Below are positions 54,891-63,468 of a stretch of 64,000 nt of DNA, piece after piece. Numbering within the stretch: position 1 is the stretch's first letter; the number at the start of each line of letters is the position of its first letter. The stretch covers positions 248,001 to 312,000 of the forward strand of contig NZ_CP009227.1 in NCBI RefSeq assembly GCF_000775995.1, read 5' to 3'. The position numbers were made by a program, and so were the translations under genes. The notes under the pieces were generated by a model, which worked only from the letters and a program-made list of their open reading frames with translations, did not search any database and had not been told where the DNA came from. Source of the DNA: Treponema sp. OMZ 838 (lineage in GTDB: Bacteria; Spirochaetota; Spirochaetia; Treponematales; Treponemataceae).

Positions 54891-56369
54891 CTAATTTTCG
54901 GGATACCCCTGTTCTCTATTTTTTGTGTAGTTTTTACTATCGATAAATTGACGCAAGATACTCAAACTTTCGATAACCGATGCAGAATAATCCAGCAATT
55001 TTGAATAAGAAGCTTCCAATTCGGTTCTCGATGATGTTTTAAGCTGACCGACAATAGCTTTCGTCTCATTATGGAGCTGCTCATGGTGTACCATAAGCTT
55101 TTTAAACTCGGGATGCTGCATTAAACCTTCATGCAGCGGAGCTTCTTTTTCAATCCATTGACCTAAATCACATTTTTTATGGTCACCCAATTCTATTGTG
55201 TTTACATCAAGCCGCCCATCAATCAAGGCACGCACCTTAGTAACCCAACCGAGATGTTTCAATACAATGCGCGCAAATGGCATAGCATACTCATCCGCTA
55301 CTGTCTTTCCGTTTACCAGATCAATACCTTTTTCGACTGCAGCATCGACCACAACGGTACTATCAATAATATTGTTCATATTAAACAGGGCGCTGCTCAT
55401 CAAATCGCTTACTTCGTTTGCAGTTGTCTGCAAAGAGGTCAGCATATTGCCGCCTTTATCCGCCTGATCAGCTATTTTATTGATATATTCAATAGCGGTG
55501 TCCGCACGGTTATTCAAGTCTGCCGCAGATTCCGGCACCAACATAACAGCATCGCGTACCGATGTGCTTGTTCCGGCAAGCATATTCATCTCAGAAGAAA
55601 TTTCTACGAAAGAAGAGGCTGTTTCATTTACCGAATTACCGATAAGCGTCATCGCAGTACGCGTTTCGTCAGCGGTATCACGCGCAATCTGAAGCGCTTC
55701 AAGCATATTTTTAAGGGTTTTGGAAGCATCGGCAGCATTGAGCGCCGTCGCTTCAGAAAGCTTTCTAATTTCACCCGCAACAACGGCAAAGCCGAGGCCA
55801 GCCTTCCCTGCATGTGCCGACTCTATGGCAGCGTTCATTGCAAGCAGGTTTGTCTGAGCACTGACATCATTTATCGAGCCGATAATATCTTTAACCGCAT
55901 CAATGTTTTGATTAAGGCTGTCGATAACCGTAAATAAGTCTTTTACCTTTAATGAGCCTTTTGCGACGGCATCCGTTAACTGAGAAGTAACCGAAATTCT
56001 ATCGGTAACGATGTCCGCAACACGATTTACCGAATCGGTTATTTGCTCTACCGACGAACTTGCTTTTCCGGCCGTATCCTCCAGTGCAGTAGTGCAGCTA
56101 TGCACCTCTTGCAGCTGTTCCTGAACCGACATGATGGAATCCAGAATTGAATGGATACTATCGGTAAACGCCTCAAATTGATGTTCTTGCTTGAGGTTTT
56201 TAAAAAGAACCTGAGACGCACCGGTTATCTTGCTTCTGATATTAAGTGCAATATTTTCCGCAGCAGTCATCAATGCTTCTACTTCTTTTACCTCAAACAC
56301 GATACCGTTTGTGATAGGCGCTATCTCATGCTTTTCCGCTTCCGAATCCTTTTTTGTAAATGAAAACAT
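54891..56369 (-). CDS. Soluble methyl-accepting chemotaxis protein with CZB domain
   Basis: A 492-residue chemoreceptor without clear membrane segments. The signalling hairpin tip is [43 protein letters not shown], flanked by long coiled-coil helices. The C-terminal domain ([33 protein letters not shown]) is a CZB domain that binds zinc with His and Cys. Such receptors sense cytoplasmic zinc or redox change. There is no N-terminal sensor domain. A start site at 56369 has a fair upstream GGGG. Confidence 0.88.
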   Translation of the reverse strand: MFSFTKKDSEAEKHEIAPITNGIVFEVKEVEALMTAAENIALNIRSKITGASQVLFKNLKQEHQFEAFTDSIHSILDSIMSVQEQLQEVHSCTTALEDTAGKASSSVEQITDSVNRVADIVTDRISVTSQLTDAVAKGSLKVKDLFTVIDSLNQNIDAVKDIIGSINDVSAQTNLLAMNAAIESAHAGKAGLGFAVVAGEIRKLSEATALNAADASKTLKNMLEALQIARDTADETRTAMTLIGNSVNETASSFVEISSEMNMLAGTSTSVRDAVMLVPESAADLNNRADTAIEYINKIADQADKGGNMLTSLQTTANEVSDLMSSALFNMNNIIDSTVVVDAAVEKGIDLVNGKTVADEYAMPFARIVLKHLGWVTKVRALIDGRLDVNTIELGDHKKCDLGQWIEKEAPLHEGLMQHPEFKKLMVHHEQLHNETKAIVGQLKTSSRTELEASYSKLLDYSASVIESLSILRQFIDSKNYTKNREQGYPEN

Positions 56370-56385
56370 ACTTTTTCCCCTTTGT

Positions 56386-57120
56386 TTACAGACACAAGGC
56401 TTTCCAAGCAGCCTCCGCGGCAGCTTGTTCCGCTTCCTTTTTGCTTTTCCCTAAAGCAGGTTCATATTCCTTCTCTTTAATGACAACTTTTACTTGAAAA
56501 ACTCTGTCATGATCCGGCCCCGATGTCTCTACCAGCACATATTTAGGGATAATGCGATATTTTTTTTGCACATATTCTTGCAGCAAGGATTTATAATCCC
56601 GATATCGATGTTTATTTTGTTCGACCAACTGCATCTGCGGTTCAATAATTTTTAATACGAACTGTTGAGCAGCCTTGAATCCCGAATCTAAGTAGAGTGC
56701 ACCGATAAGTGCCTCCACCGCATCGGCGAGCAGGGCTTTTTTCTTCCTACCGCCCGACACTTCTTCACCGTGCCCCAGCATTAGATATGTATCGATATTG
56801 AGATTCAGTGCAATGGGAAAAAGAGAGTCTTCGGAAACAACCGCAGCTTTAATTTTTGCAAGATCGCCTTCAGGTTTATCTGGATGAGCAAGATACAACT
56901 CTGTTGCAACAATCATACCAAGTACGGAATCACCCAAAAACTCAAGCCGCTCATTATTGATAGGAGAATCGCTGTGTTCATTAGAAAATGAACGATGACA
57001 AAAGGCTATATCCAATAAGCCAATATTTTTAAATTTACATCCTGCTTTTTTTTGAAAAGTAAGCAGTTCTTGCTTCCGATGTTTTTCTAAAACATGGATA
57101 AAAGGAAACAAGAACGACAT
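56386..57120 (-). CDS. rnc: Ribonuclease III
   Basis: RNase III cuts double-stranded RNA and processes rRNA. The protein of about 244 residues has the catalytic signature [22 protein letters not shown], the second acidic region [16 protein letters not shown], and a C-terminal double-stranded RNA-binding domain with [13 protein letters not shown] and [20 protein letters not shown]. An in-frame ATG at 57129 is an alternative start. It follows acpP closely and they share an operon with rpmF. Confidence 0.95.
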   Translation of the reverse strand: MSFLFPFIHVLEKHRKQELLTFQKKAGCKFKNIGLLDIAFCHRSFSNEHSDSPINNERLEFLGDSVLGMIVATELYLAHPDKPEGDLAKIKAAVVSEDSLFPIALNLNIDTYLMLGHGEEVSGGRKKKALLADAVEALIGALYLDSGFKAAQQFVLKIIEPQMQLVEQNKHRYRDYKSLLQEYVQKKYRIIPKYVLVETSGPDHDRVFQVKVVIKEKEYEPALGKSKKEAEQAAAEAAWKALCL

Positions 57121-57131
57121 CTTTTGCAATA

Positions 57132-57368
57132 TTACTTCGACTGAGATTTAATGAAATCGTAAGCATCCCTAACGGTTTCGAATTCGCTTACTTTTCCATC
57201 AGGAATCTTGATTCCCATCTCTTCTTCGATTGCATACACCAGCTCATACGTATCAAGGCTATCTGCACCGAGATCTTGGCGGAATGAAGAATCGAGCGTA
57301 ATTTTATCCGCATCAATTTCCAACTTGTCTGCAATCAACTTTTGAATTTGAACAAATAATTCGTCCAT
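57132..57368 (-). CDS. acpP: Acyl carrier protein
   Basis: ACP holds growing fatty acids on a phosphopantetheine arm attached to Ser in the GADSLDTYELVYAIEEE motif (Ser about residue 36). The 78-residue protein is acidic, as expected. It lies between rpmF and rnc; other fab genes are absent from the window. The start ATG at 57368 has AGAGAGG upstream. Confidence 0.96.
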   Translation of the reverse strand: MDELFVQIQKLIADKLEIDADKITLDSSFRQDLGADSLDTYELVYAIEEEMGIKIPDGKVSEFETVRDAYDFIKSQSK

Positions 57369-57382
57369 AAGAAAATCCTCTC

Positions 57383-57571
57383 TTAATTTAATGTATCCGG
57401 ATCAACGACCTGATGTCCGCGGTAGAACCCGCATTTTGAACATACATGATGAGATAAAATTAAATTGCCGCAATTTGCACACTCCACAAGATGAGGTGCG
57501 TTTAACCGCATATTGATTCCTCGACGGCGGCGTGTGCGTGCTTTTGACGTTTTAGCTCTTGGCACTGCCAT
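57383..57571 (-). CDS. rpmF: 50S ribosomal protein L32
   Basis: L32 is a small protein of the large subunit. The 62 residues start MAVPRAKTSKARTRRRRG and carry a zinc ribbon with CANCGNLILSHHVCSKCGFY, i.e. the Cys-type form. It heads the operon rpmF-acpP-rnc; GGGAGG precedes the start. Confidence 0.96.
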   Translation of the reverse strand: MAVPRAKTSKARTRRRRGINMRLNAPHLVECANCGNLILSHHVCSKCGFYRGHQVVDPDTLN

Positions 57572-57617
57572 AAGGTAACCTCCCTATTCATAATTAAATC
57601 ACAAAAAGATATTCCAT

Positions 57618-57644
57618 ATTATACGTGAACCTGAAAATAGTCAA
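57618..57644 (-). promoter_or_regulatory. Putative promoter of rpmF-acpP-rnc
   Basis: On the minus strand TTGACT (57639-57644) precedes TATAAT (57618-57623) by 15 bases; TAATAT two bases further gives 17. The region lies 50 bases upstream of the rpmF start. Confidence 0.5.
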
Positions 57645-57715
57645 TATGAATCCTTGCATAAATACCGAATGGATTATATAATTTAAACTATCAGGAGCAT
57701 CACAATACATTTCTT

Positions 57716-58450
57716 ATGGAACATATTATTCAAGAAAACATCCTGCACATTATGGAACGGATTAAGGCTGCCTGTAAAAAAGCAGGGCGCGATCCTAAAG
57801 AAGTTCAGCTGTTGCTTGCAACTAAAACCGTCGAGCCGGAGCGGATTCTACAGGCTTTTGCCTGCGGTTGCACTTTAATCGGCGAAAACAAGGTACAGGA
57901 GCTGCGCGATAAATATGAGGCGCTTTCCGCAGTGCCGCATACGGCGCATTTTATCGGGCATCTGCAATCGAATAAGATTAAAGAGGTGATTCAGTATGCG
58001 CAATGTATCCAATCAATCGATAACCTCGATACGGCACAAAAACTGGAACAGCGGCTTGCGCAAGAAGACCGTAACCTCGACATCTTAGTGCAGGTAAACA
58101 CCTCGGCAGAGGAAAGCAAATTCGGCTGTGCACCGGAAGAAGCGGAGACTTTGATAAAAGCCATCGCTACCCTGCCCCATATCACTATCCGCGGGTTTAT
58201 GACTATCGGATTATTCTCTGGGGAAGAAGATAAGGTACGGGCGTGCTTCCGCTGCCTTAAACAGGTGCAAAAGCGCGTTGCAGCACTGGCGCTGCCGAAT
58301 GTTTCTACGGATATTCTTTCGATGGGGATGTCGGGCGACCTAGAAATCGCCATTGAAGAAGGTTCAACCATGTTGCGCATCGGTACGGCGATATTCGGCG
58401 AACGTCAGTACCCCGATACTTACTACTGGAATGAACAAAGTCCTTCATAA
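57716..58450 (+). CDS. YggS-family pyridoxal phosphate homeostasis protein
   Basis: A 244-residue single-domain alanine-racemase-fold protein. The PLP-lysine is in LLLATKTVEPE (Lys about residue 37), HFIGHLQSNKIKEVIQ is the strong family mark, with QSIDNLDTAQKL, LVQVNTSAEESKFGC and MGMSGDLEIAIEEGSTMLRIGTAIFG at the end. It controls free PLP levels and has no known enzyme reaction. The site before ATG 57716 is weak; AGGAG lies about 20 bases upstream. Confidence 0.93.
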   Translation: MEHIIQENILHIMERIKAACKKAGRDPKEVQLLLATKTVEPERILQAFACGCTLIGENKVQELRDKYEALSAVPHTAHFIGHLQSNKIKEVIQYAQCIQSIDNLDTAQKLEQRLAQEDRNLDILVQVNTSAEESKFGCAPEEAETLIKAIATLPHITIRGFMTIGLFSGEEDKVRACFRCLKQVQKRVAALALPNVSTDILSMGMSGDLEIAIEEGSTMLRIGTAIFGERQYPDTYYWNEQSPS

Positions 58451-58460
58451 TGATAACGGA

Positions 58461-59182
58461 ATGATGAAAAAAAGAGTTTACTTGTAGTTGTATTCTTACT
58501 ATCCGCAGTAGCCGCTTTCGGTGAGGAGCTTACCTATGCGCGGCCGAAAACCAACGGCCTTGATATTGAGCTTTCTCAGGTACATTTGATTGCCGAAGCG
58601 TTTGATGAAGAACGCATCGCATATCGATTTGAACTTGCGGAAGGCAAAAAACTTTCCTGCATAGAAACGCAAAAAACACTGCGGATACGCCAAATGGCTC
58701 CTTCGCAGGGCACGCTGTATGTCTTTATACCGAAAAAGATGTTGCTTGAAAATTGCAGTATACGGGTAAACCGCGCGGATATCCGGCTCGAAGGTGTGCA
58801 GGCGGTACATATCCTTGCAATGCTGAATATGGGCTCGGTAACAACGTCCGAATGTGTCTTTAAAAATGCCGTAATCAATATTGCGCGGGGTTCGCTATCC
58901 TATGATAAAACGCAAATTGTAAAATCCTGTGCATTCACCGTAACCGATGCAACCGCTGCCATAGTCTTCCCTTCGGAAGAGGCTGAATATCATATCGATT
59001 ACGTCCAAAACGGAGGGACGCTCACCATTGCCGGTAATGAGCTTACCAAAAGCCCGGGAGAATACGGCAGCGCGAAAGCAAAACGCCGCATCATCTTTTC
59101 GGGAGGAGCGGCAAAAACTTCGATCAACTTTACAAAAAAAGACACAAAAACGGCAGCTTCAAAACAAAATTCCGGAAACTGA
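58461..59182 (+). pseudogene. Secreted protein with a frameshift in an A7 run near the start
   Basis: The longest open frame starts at 58586, but the same frame upstream reads VVVFLLSAVAAFGEELTYARP, a clear signal peptide end, and has no start codon. ATGATG at 58461 followed by seven A is out of frame; with one extra A it reads MMKKKSLL directly into that signal peptide. So the gene is 58461-59182 with a one-base break at about 58467-58473. The mature part (about 215 residues) is beta-rich (RIAYRFELAEGKKLSC, VRAVHILAML-like) and has no family I recognise. Phase variation, slippage or assembly error are possible. Confidence 0.65.
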
Positions 59183-59201
59183 TATGCCTCGTACATAAAA
59201 A

Positions 59202-59232
59202 AAGGCTTCTTTTGAAAATCAAAAGAAGCCTT
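59202..59232. terminator. Bidirectional terminator
   Basis: AAGGCTTCTTTT (59202-59213) and AAAAGAAGCCTT (59221-59232) form a perfect 12-bp stem with a 7-base loop. It ends both the secreted-protein gene and the tRNA gene. Confidence 0.8.
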
Positions 59233-59234
59233 CA

Positions 59235-59316
59235 TGCGGCGAACTGGACTTGAACCAGCACACCTCGCGGCATCAGCACCTCAAGCTGACGTGTCTACCA
59301 ATTCCACCACCGCCGC
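59235..59316 (-). tRNA. tRNA-Leu (anticodon GAG)
   Basis: Read on the minus strand: acceptor GCGGCGG pairs with TCGCCGC (G-T at the last pair), D-arm GGAATTGGTAGACACG, anticodon stem with loop TTGAGGT (anticodon GAG), a long variable arm (about TGCCGCGAGGTGT) and T-arm GCTGGTTCAAGTCCAGT. The long variable arm and D-loop mark a leucine tRNA. The 3' CCA is not encoded; discriminator base A. Length 82 bases. Confidence 0.93.
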
Positions 59317-59364
59317 ATTTGTAACAGTGATGTACTATATCTAAGATTACAAATAAAGTCAAGA

Positions 59365-59488
59365 CCTTTTGAAATATACGACGCATCTACTGCGTCATAC
59401 GGCAAAAAAGTGTCCTCAACGTATCATAGATACGCCTGCGGTACTTTTTTGCCTAATTCCTTGTATCTGCATCGTCTATTTCAAAAGG
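59365..59488. repeat. Outer-stem element, family B, short form
   Basis: CCTTTTGAAATA (59365-59376) pairs with TATTTCAAAAGG (59477-59488). Inside are GACGCA with TGCGTC (59380-59396), an 11-bp stem GGCAAAAAAGT with ACTTTTTTGCC (59401-59453) and a small GTATC with GATAC. The loop begins TCCTCAACGTATCA and ends GCCTGCGGT. The same loop borders occur at 59530 with a larger insert. Confidence 0.75.
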
Positions 59489-59516
59489 CTTACGGAAAGC
59501 TATATACTTCGTTGCT

Positions 59517-59710
59517 GCGCGAAAATTAATCCTCAACGTATCATTTCCGCCACGGATGGCGGGGGTTCCAAGCAGCAGCGTGTTTGCCCTGCAAACACGT
59601 AGGTATAAAATGTACAGGGAAGTACATTTTATACCGTGCCTGTGGTTAATTTTTGCTCGCGCCTTGTATCTACGCCGTCTATTTCAAAAGGCTAACGGAA
59701 AGGGTATATA
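59517..59710 (+). repeat. Family B element holding a triple-hairpin module
   Basis: GCGCGAAAATTAA (from 59517) pairs with TTAATTTTTGCTCGCGC (59646-59662). Between the loop borders TCCTCAACGTATCA and GCCTGTGGT lie CCGCC with GGCGG (59547-59562), GGGTTCCAAGCAGCAG, CGTGTTTG with CAAACACG (59579-59599) and GGTATAAAATGTAC with GTACATTTTATACC (59602-59635). After it TATTTCAAAAGGCTAACGGAAAG repeats the right border of the first element. Confidence 0.75.
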
Positions 59711-59747
59711 CTGCGCGCCGCTGCTGAAAATACTCAACGTATCAGAA

Positions 59748-59838
59748 CGGACAGGGATGTCCGTGGTTCCAAGCAGCAGTAAGTTTTTCGTTAGAAAAAC
59801 TTATCGTTGAGCAGTGTACAAGGAGGTACACTGCTCAA
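59748..59838 (+). repeat. Triple-hairpin module with new stems
   Basis: CGGACA with TGTCCG (59748-59763), TGGTTCCAAGCAGCAG, TAAGTTTTTC with GAAAAACTTA (59780-59803) and TTGAGCAGTGTAC with GTACACTGCTCAA (59807-59838). It is preceded by TACTCAACGTATCA, the same loop border as in the other family B elements. The first and third stems differ fully from the copy at 59547. Confidence 0.75.
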
Positions 59839-59848
59839 CAGCGGCACT

Positions 59849-59963
59849 GATGGCGGGGGTTCCAAGCAGCAGCGTGTTTGCCCTGCAAACACGTAGGTAT
59901 AAAATGTACAGGGAAGTACATTTTATACCGTGCCTGCGGTTAATTTTCGCTCGCGCCTTGTAT
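59849..59963 (+). repeat. 115-bp duplicate of 59555-59669
   Basis: From GATGGCGGGGGTTCC to CGCGCCTTGTAT the two stretches are equal except for two single-base differences (T/C). The duplicate keeps the second and third hairpins and the right inner-stem arm but lacks the left half, so it is a truncated recombinant copy. Confidence 0.8.
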
Positions 59964-59971
59964 GTTCAGAA

Positions 59972-60063
59972 CGGACACGGATGTCCGGGGATCCACGCAA
60001 CGGCGACGTTTTTGCTCCGCAAAAACTCGCATCCAGAAGTGTACACGGATGTACACTTCTGGA
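59972..60063 (+). repeat. Triple-hairpin module, last full copy
   Basis: CGGACA with TGTCCG (59972-59987), GTTTTTG with CAAAAAC (60008-60026) and TCCAGAAGTGTACA with TGTACACTTCTGGA (60032-60063, loop CGGA). It is followed by GGCTATTTTCAAAAGGCTTACGGAAAG, the shared border. A further first-hairpin copy, AGCGAT with ATGTCGCT, is at 60141-60158. The ORFs of this 900-bp region are repeat translations; nothing else is seen between the tRNA and 60256. Confidence 0.75.
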
Positions 60064-60255
60064 CAGGCTATTTTCAAAAGGCTTACGGAAAGCTATATAC
60101 TTCGTACCACTACTATTGAAAATACTCAACGTATCTCAGAAGCGATGCGGATGTCGCTGATTCTCGTCAGTAGTGTGTTTGTCTGATTGCTAGAAAAAAA
60201 TGTGCGGAATTCCACGCATTGCAAAATCACGGAGTTTTTGTTACAGTGAGCGGCG

Positions 60256-61245
60256 ATGAAGCTCATACTGGCGCCGCTGGCAAATATCAGCCATTCGGGA
60301 TTGAGGATGCTTATCCACACTTTCGGCGATCCCGACGAATATTTTACCGAGATGATTCATGCGCCGTCGCTGCTTGCGGGCGGGCGGTTTGAACAGTGGT
60401 ATCTGCGGGCAAACCCCGTGCCGGAAAAGCTGGTGTGGCAGCTTACCTCGCCTAAGGCGGAAGCATTCACACAGGCGGTACCGGTTGTACTGCAGCACGG
60501 CGGCATCGGGGTTGACTTAAACATGGGCTGTTCCGCTCCGCCGATTGTACGGACGGGAGCAGGCGTTGCTTGGATGCTCAAGCCGCTTAACACGACAGCC
60601 GAAGCGGTGCGCTCGGTTAAACAAGCGCTTGAAGCATATTCTACAGAACAAGGCAAGTCGTTTAGACTGAGCGTAAAGCTGAGGCTCGGAGCTACCATCG
60701 ATTATGCGTGTCTTTTACGCTTTTGCACGATGCTGATTGATGAAGGCGTGCAGCTTATCACAATCCACCCGCGCCTTCAGCGGCAAAGCTATGCGCGGCC
60801 TGCTCTCCACGAATACACGGCTGCGCTTGCAAAGGATTTAGCTATTCCGGTATACGGCAACGGAGACATCAATTCGGCAGAAAAACTGCAAACCGCCGCC
60901 CAGCACTATCCTTGCGCGGGGTGGATGATCGGACGCGCAGCGGTACAAATGCCGTGGATTTTTGAAGCAATACGCCGCAAACGTGCCGGCAATTCGAGTT
61001 CCATACCATACCGTATCGACCTTGAACAAACGGCAGTATCGTTTCTGCACTACCTCGAAACCGAACAGCCGCCTGAATTCTTCCTTACACGGGCGCAGCG
61101 GTTCTTTCAGTTTTATTGCGACAATTTTTCGTTTGCGCATTATTGTAGAACACAACTGCTGCGGTCACAGAGCCGAGAAGAAATGGAGCACGCGCTGCAT
61201 ACCTACTTTGAACAGGCTCCTGAGGATAAAATGATTCAAATTTAA
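60256..61245 (+). CDS. dus: tRNA-dihydrouridine synthase
   Basis: A 329-residue flavoenzyme that reduces uridine in the D-loop of tRNA. Marks are LAPLANISHSGLRMLIHTFG at the N-terminus, GVDLNMGCSAPPIVRTGAGVAWM with the catalytic Cys, LRLGATID, HPRLQRQSYARPA and GNGDINSAEKLQTA with GWMIGRAAVQMPWIF, and a C-terminal helical domain. The subclass (DusA, B or C) is not set. It follows the repeat nest. Confidence 0.92.
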   Translation: MKLILAPLANISHSGLRMLIHTFGDPDEYFTEMIHAPSLLAGGRFEQWYLRANPVPEKLVWQLTSPKAEAFTQAVPVVLQHGGIGVDLNMGCSAPPIVRTGAGVAWMLKPLNTTAEAVRSVKQALEAYSTEQGKSFRLSVKLRLGATIDYACLLRFCTMLIDEGVQLITIHPRLQRQSYARPALHEYTAALAKDLAIPVYGNGDINSAEKLQTAAQHYPCAGWMIGRAAVQMPWIFEAIRRKRAGNSSSIPYRIDLEQTAVSFLHYLETEQPPEFFLTRAQRFFQFYCDNFSFAHYCRTQLLRSQSREEMEHALHTYFEQAPEDKMIQI

Positions 61246-61334
61246 AGTTTTCGGTTTATTTTCCGATGCTTATTAAATGGAAGTATGTTATTATTAAAAG
61301 ATAACAACCGGTTAAAATATTCGGGGAGGACATC

Positions 61335-62063
61335 ATGCGCAATGCAATACGGCAAAAAGCCGTGGCGGTCTTTTTTTTCTTGTGTATACTGATCGCGGCG
61401 CAAGCGGCGGAACAAACTGCCATCGACACATACACCTACGGCGAACTTGTTGAAACGATTGCACGGACGGATGCGCCGCTTATCACCGGAAAATATATCA
61501 TTTTTACGGCAGCAGGATCCGCACGTCATGTCGGTATCGCCTTTGAACACGAAAACTTTCAATCAATTCATTCTTTCCAGCGCTTATATCGAAGTGATGA
61601 TAGCACCGAGACTAAAAAATCAATCCTCTTCTATATCATGCAGATACCTGAAGAAATGAGAGAGCTGCGCTATCGGCTGGTTATTAACGGTCTTTGGTCT
61701 ACAGACCCGCTCAATCCCGATGAAATATTCGACTACTCCGCCGGAATGTCTCTTTCGGTTTTAAAGATTCCGTATCAAAAAGAATATAGAACCGCTGTTG
61801 AAAACAACGGCAGGACTCGTTTTGTCTATCAAGGAGAATCGGGAAAACGAATATACCTTGCAGGCACGTTCAATAATTGGGATCCCTTTATGTATACCTT
61901 GGAAGAAGTGATGCCGGGCAGATACGAATTATATCTTCCGCTGCCGAACGGCGTTTGGTATTACGCATACTTTAAAGACGGAAAGCAGATTCCCGATACG
62001 ACAAACCGCGAACACGTCTACATGGCCGACGGGAGAACAGCTTCGGTTATTTCCGTTAAATAA
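61335..62063 (+). CDS. Secreted protein with a CBM48/AMPK-glycogen-binding domain
   Basis: The 242-residue protein has a signal peptide (AVAVFFFLCILIAAQAAE) and at its C-terminal end an E-set domain of the glycogen-recognition type: GKRIYLAGTFNNWDPFMYTLEE and MPGRYELYLPLPNGVWYYAYFKDGKQI, with the W and N pairs typical of CBM48. The middle part (residues about 30-150) is unlike known domains. It would be exported; the target carbohydrate is not known. GGGGAGGA precedes the start. Confidence 0.8.
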   Translation: MRNAIRQKAVAVFFFLCILIAAQAAEQTAIDTYTYGELVETIARTDAPLITGKYIIFTAAGSARHVGIAFEHENFQSIHSFQRLYRSDDSTETKKSILFYIMQIPEEMRELRYRLVINGLWSTDPLNPDEIFDYSAGMSLSVLKIPYQKEYRTAVENNGRTRFVYQGESGKRIYLAGTFNNWDPFMYTLEEVMPGRYELYLPLPNGVWYYAYFKDGKQIPDTTNREHVYMADGRTASVISVK

Positions 62064-62086
62064 CACAGCGTATTGCCTCCCCGCCT

Positions 62087-63463
62087 ATGAAGACATTCCT
62101 GAAGCAATCGACGGAAGCGCGGCGCGAACTCATCCTGACCGCCAACCCTATTAAAACATTGCTTATTCTCTCTCTCCCATCACTGCTGATGAATACCGTG
62201 CAGGCGATGATGCCGTTTACCGATGGGCTTTTTATCAATAACCTCACCGGCTATGCAGTAACGGGGGCAGTAACCTTTTCCCAGCCAATTATTTCGATGG
62301 TATTGGGTTTATCACAAGGGTTAAGTGTTGCCGCGATGGCAATTATCGGACAGCTGAATGGGAAAGGTGCAATCGAAGAAGGGAAAAGGGTTGCAGCGCA
62401 GATATTTTTATTTGCGGTCATACTCGGTATCATCAGCGCGCCGCTGCTTCTGATCATCAGTGTGACGATTTCAAACGGATTGAAGAGCGATATTGCGCCG
62501 TATGTCCGTCAGTACATCGCATGGTACAGCATCGTCTTACCGTTCAGCTTTTTGGAGTCCGTATACAACGGTATTAAAAACGCGAATGGAAAACCCGAAG
62601 CGGCTTTTACCCGAATGACCATCCTCTTTATCATGAAGGTTGTCGGGAATTTTCTCTTTCTCTACGTATTGCGGCTCGAAATTCTCGGCTGCGTACTCGC
62701 CTCTCTTTTGGCAAACGCAACAATCACAGTCTGGATGGTATACGAATTGTTCATCCACAAAAGTCCGGACAAGCTCGATGTCAAAAACTTCAAGTTCGAT
62801 TCAAAGATCATCAAAGAGGTTCTGAAAGTCGGTTTTCCGGCAATGTTCAACTATTCTTTTTTGTACTTAGGCTTTTTTCTTATCAATAAAGAAATTGAAA
62901 AATATGGCGCCATCGTCGTCGCAGCACAAGGAATCGCGAGCAATATCAATGCGCTGTGCTTCAACCTGCCTGCCGCTTTTAGCGCGGCAATTACGACGAT
63001 GGTCAGTATGCACATCGGTGCAGGATATCCGCAAAAGGCAAAACGGGATTGTCTCCTCGGCTGCATCACCAGCATCATTATCGCCGTTATAATGATTTCG
63101 ATTATGATTCCGCTTTCACCTTATCTGACTGTCTTATTCAGGCGGGAGCCGGAAATTATCGGTATTGCAAACAATGCGCTCAACATCTATACCTATTCGA
63201 TTATCGGCTTCGGTATTTGTATGACCATTCAAGGCGCGTTTATTGGACTCGGCAAAACGAAGATGCCGCTTGTGCTCGGTGTGCTCCGTATATGGCTGCT
63301 GCGTTACATCTTTGTATTGGCAACGGAACACATCCTGCAATACTACGCTATTTTTTGGGGAAATCTCTTTTCAAACATAACAACCGCGCTTATCGCAACC
63401 GTCCTCATTTTGCGGACAAAATGGGTGTCAGCACTCACCATCACCACTGAAGAAAAGGAGTAA
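62087..63463 (+). CDS. MATE-family efflux transporter
   Basis: A 458-residue inner-membrane protein of 12 segments from the MATE family (NorM/DinF group). The typical start NPIKTLLILSLPSLLMNTVQAMMPFTDGLFINNLTG with the MPFTDG motif, VTFSQPIISMVLGLSQGLSVAAMAIIGQLNGKG and GFPAMFNYSF halves are visible. It exports drugs or metabolites with sodium or protons. The start at 62087 is by position; it follows the CBM48-like gene by 23 bases. Confidence 0.88.
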   Translation: MKTFLKQSTEARRELILTANPIKTLLILSLPSLLMNTVQAMMPFTDGLFINNLTGYAVTGAVTFSQPIISMVLGLSQGLSVAAMAIIGQLNGKGAIEEGKRVAAQIFLFAVILGIISAPLLLIISVTISNGLKSDIAPYVRQYIAWYSIVLPFSFLESVYNGIKNANGKPEAAFTRMTILFIMKVVGNFLFLYVLRLEILGCVLASLLANATITVWMVYELFIHKSPDKLDVKNFKFDSKIIKEVLKVGFPAMFNYSFLYLGFFLINKEIEKYGAIVVAAQGIASNINALCFNLPAAFSAAITTMVSMHIGAGYPQKAKRDCLLGCITSIIIAVIMISIMIPLSPYLTVLFRREPEIIGIANNALNIYTYSIIGFGICMTIQGAFIGLGKTKMPLVLGVLRIWLLRYIFVLATEHILQYYAIFWGNLFSNITTALIATVLILRTKWVSALTITTEEKE

Positions 63464-63468
63464 CCGCC

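Noticed and set aside
59365-60158. CRISPR array in the repeat nest
   Set aside because: The repeats are palindromic modules of different length with no regular repeat-spacer order, and no cas gene is near.
59369-60186. Small ORFs in the nest (60-100 residues)
   Set aside because: They are translations of the repeats; similar peptides appear only where the DNA repeats are, and they have no ribosome sites or domain features.
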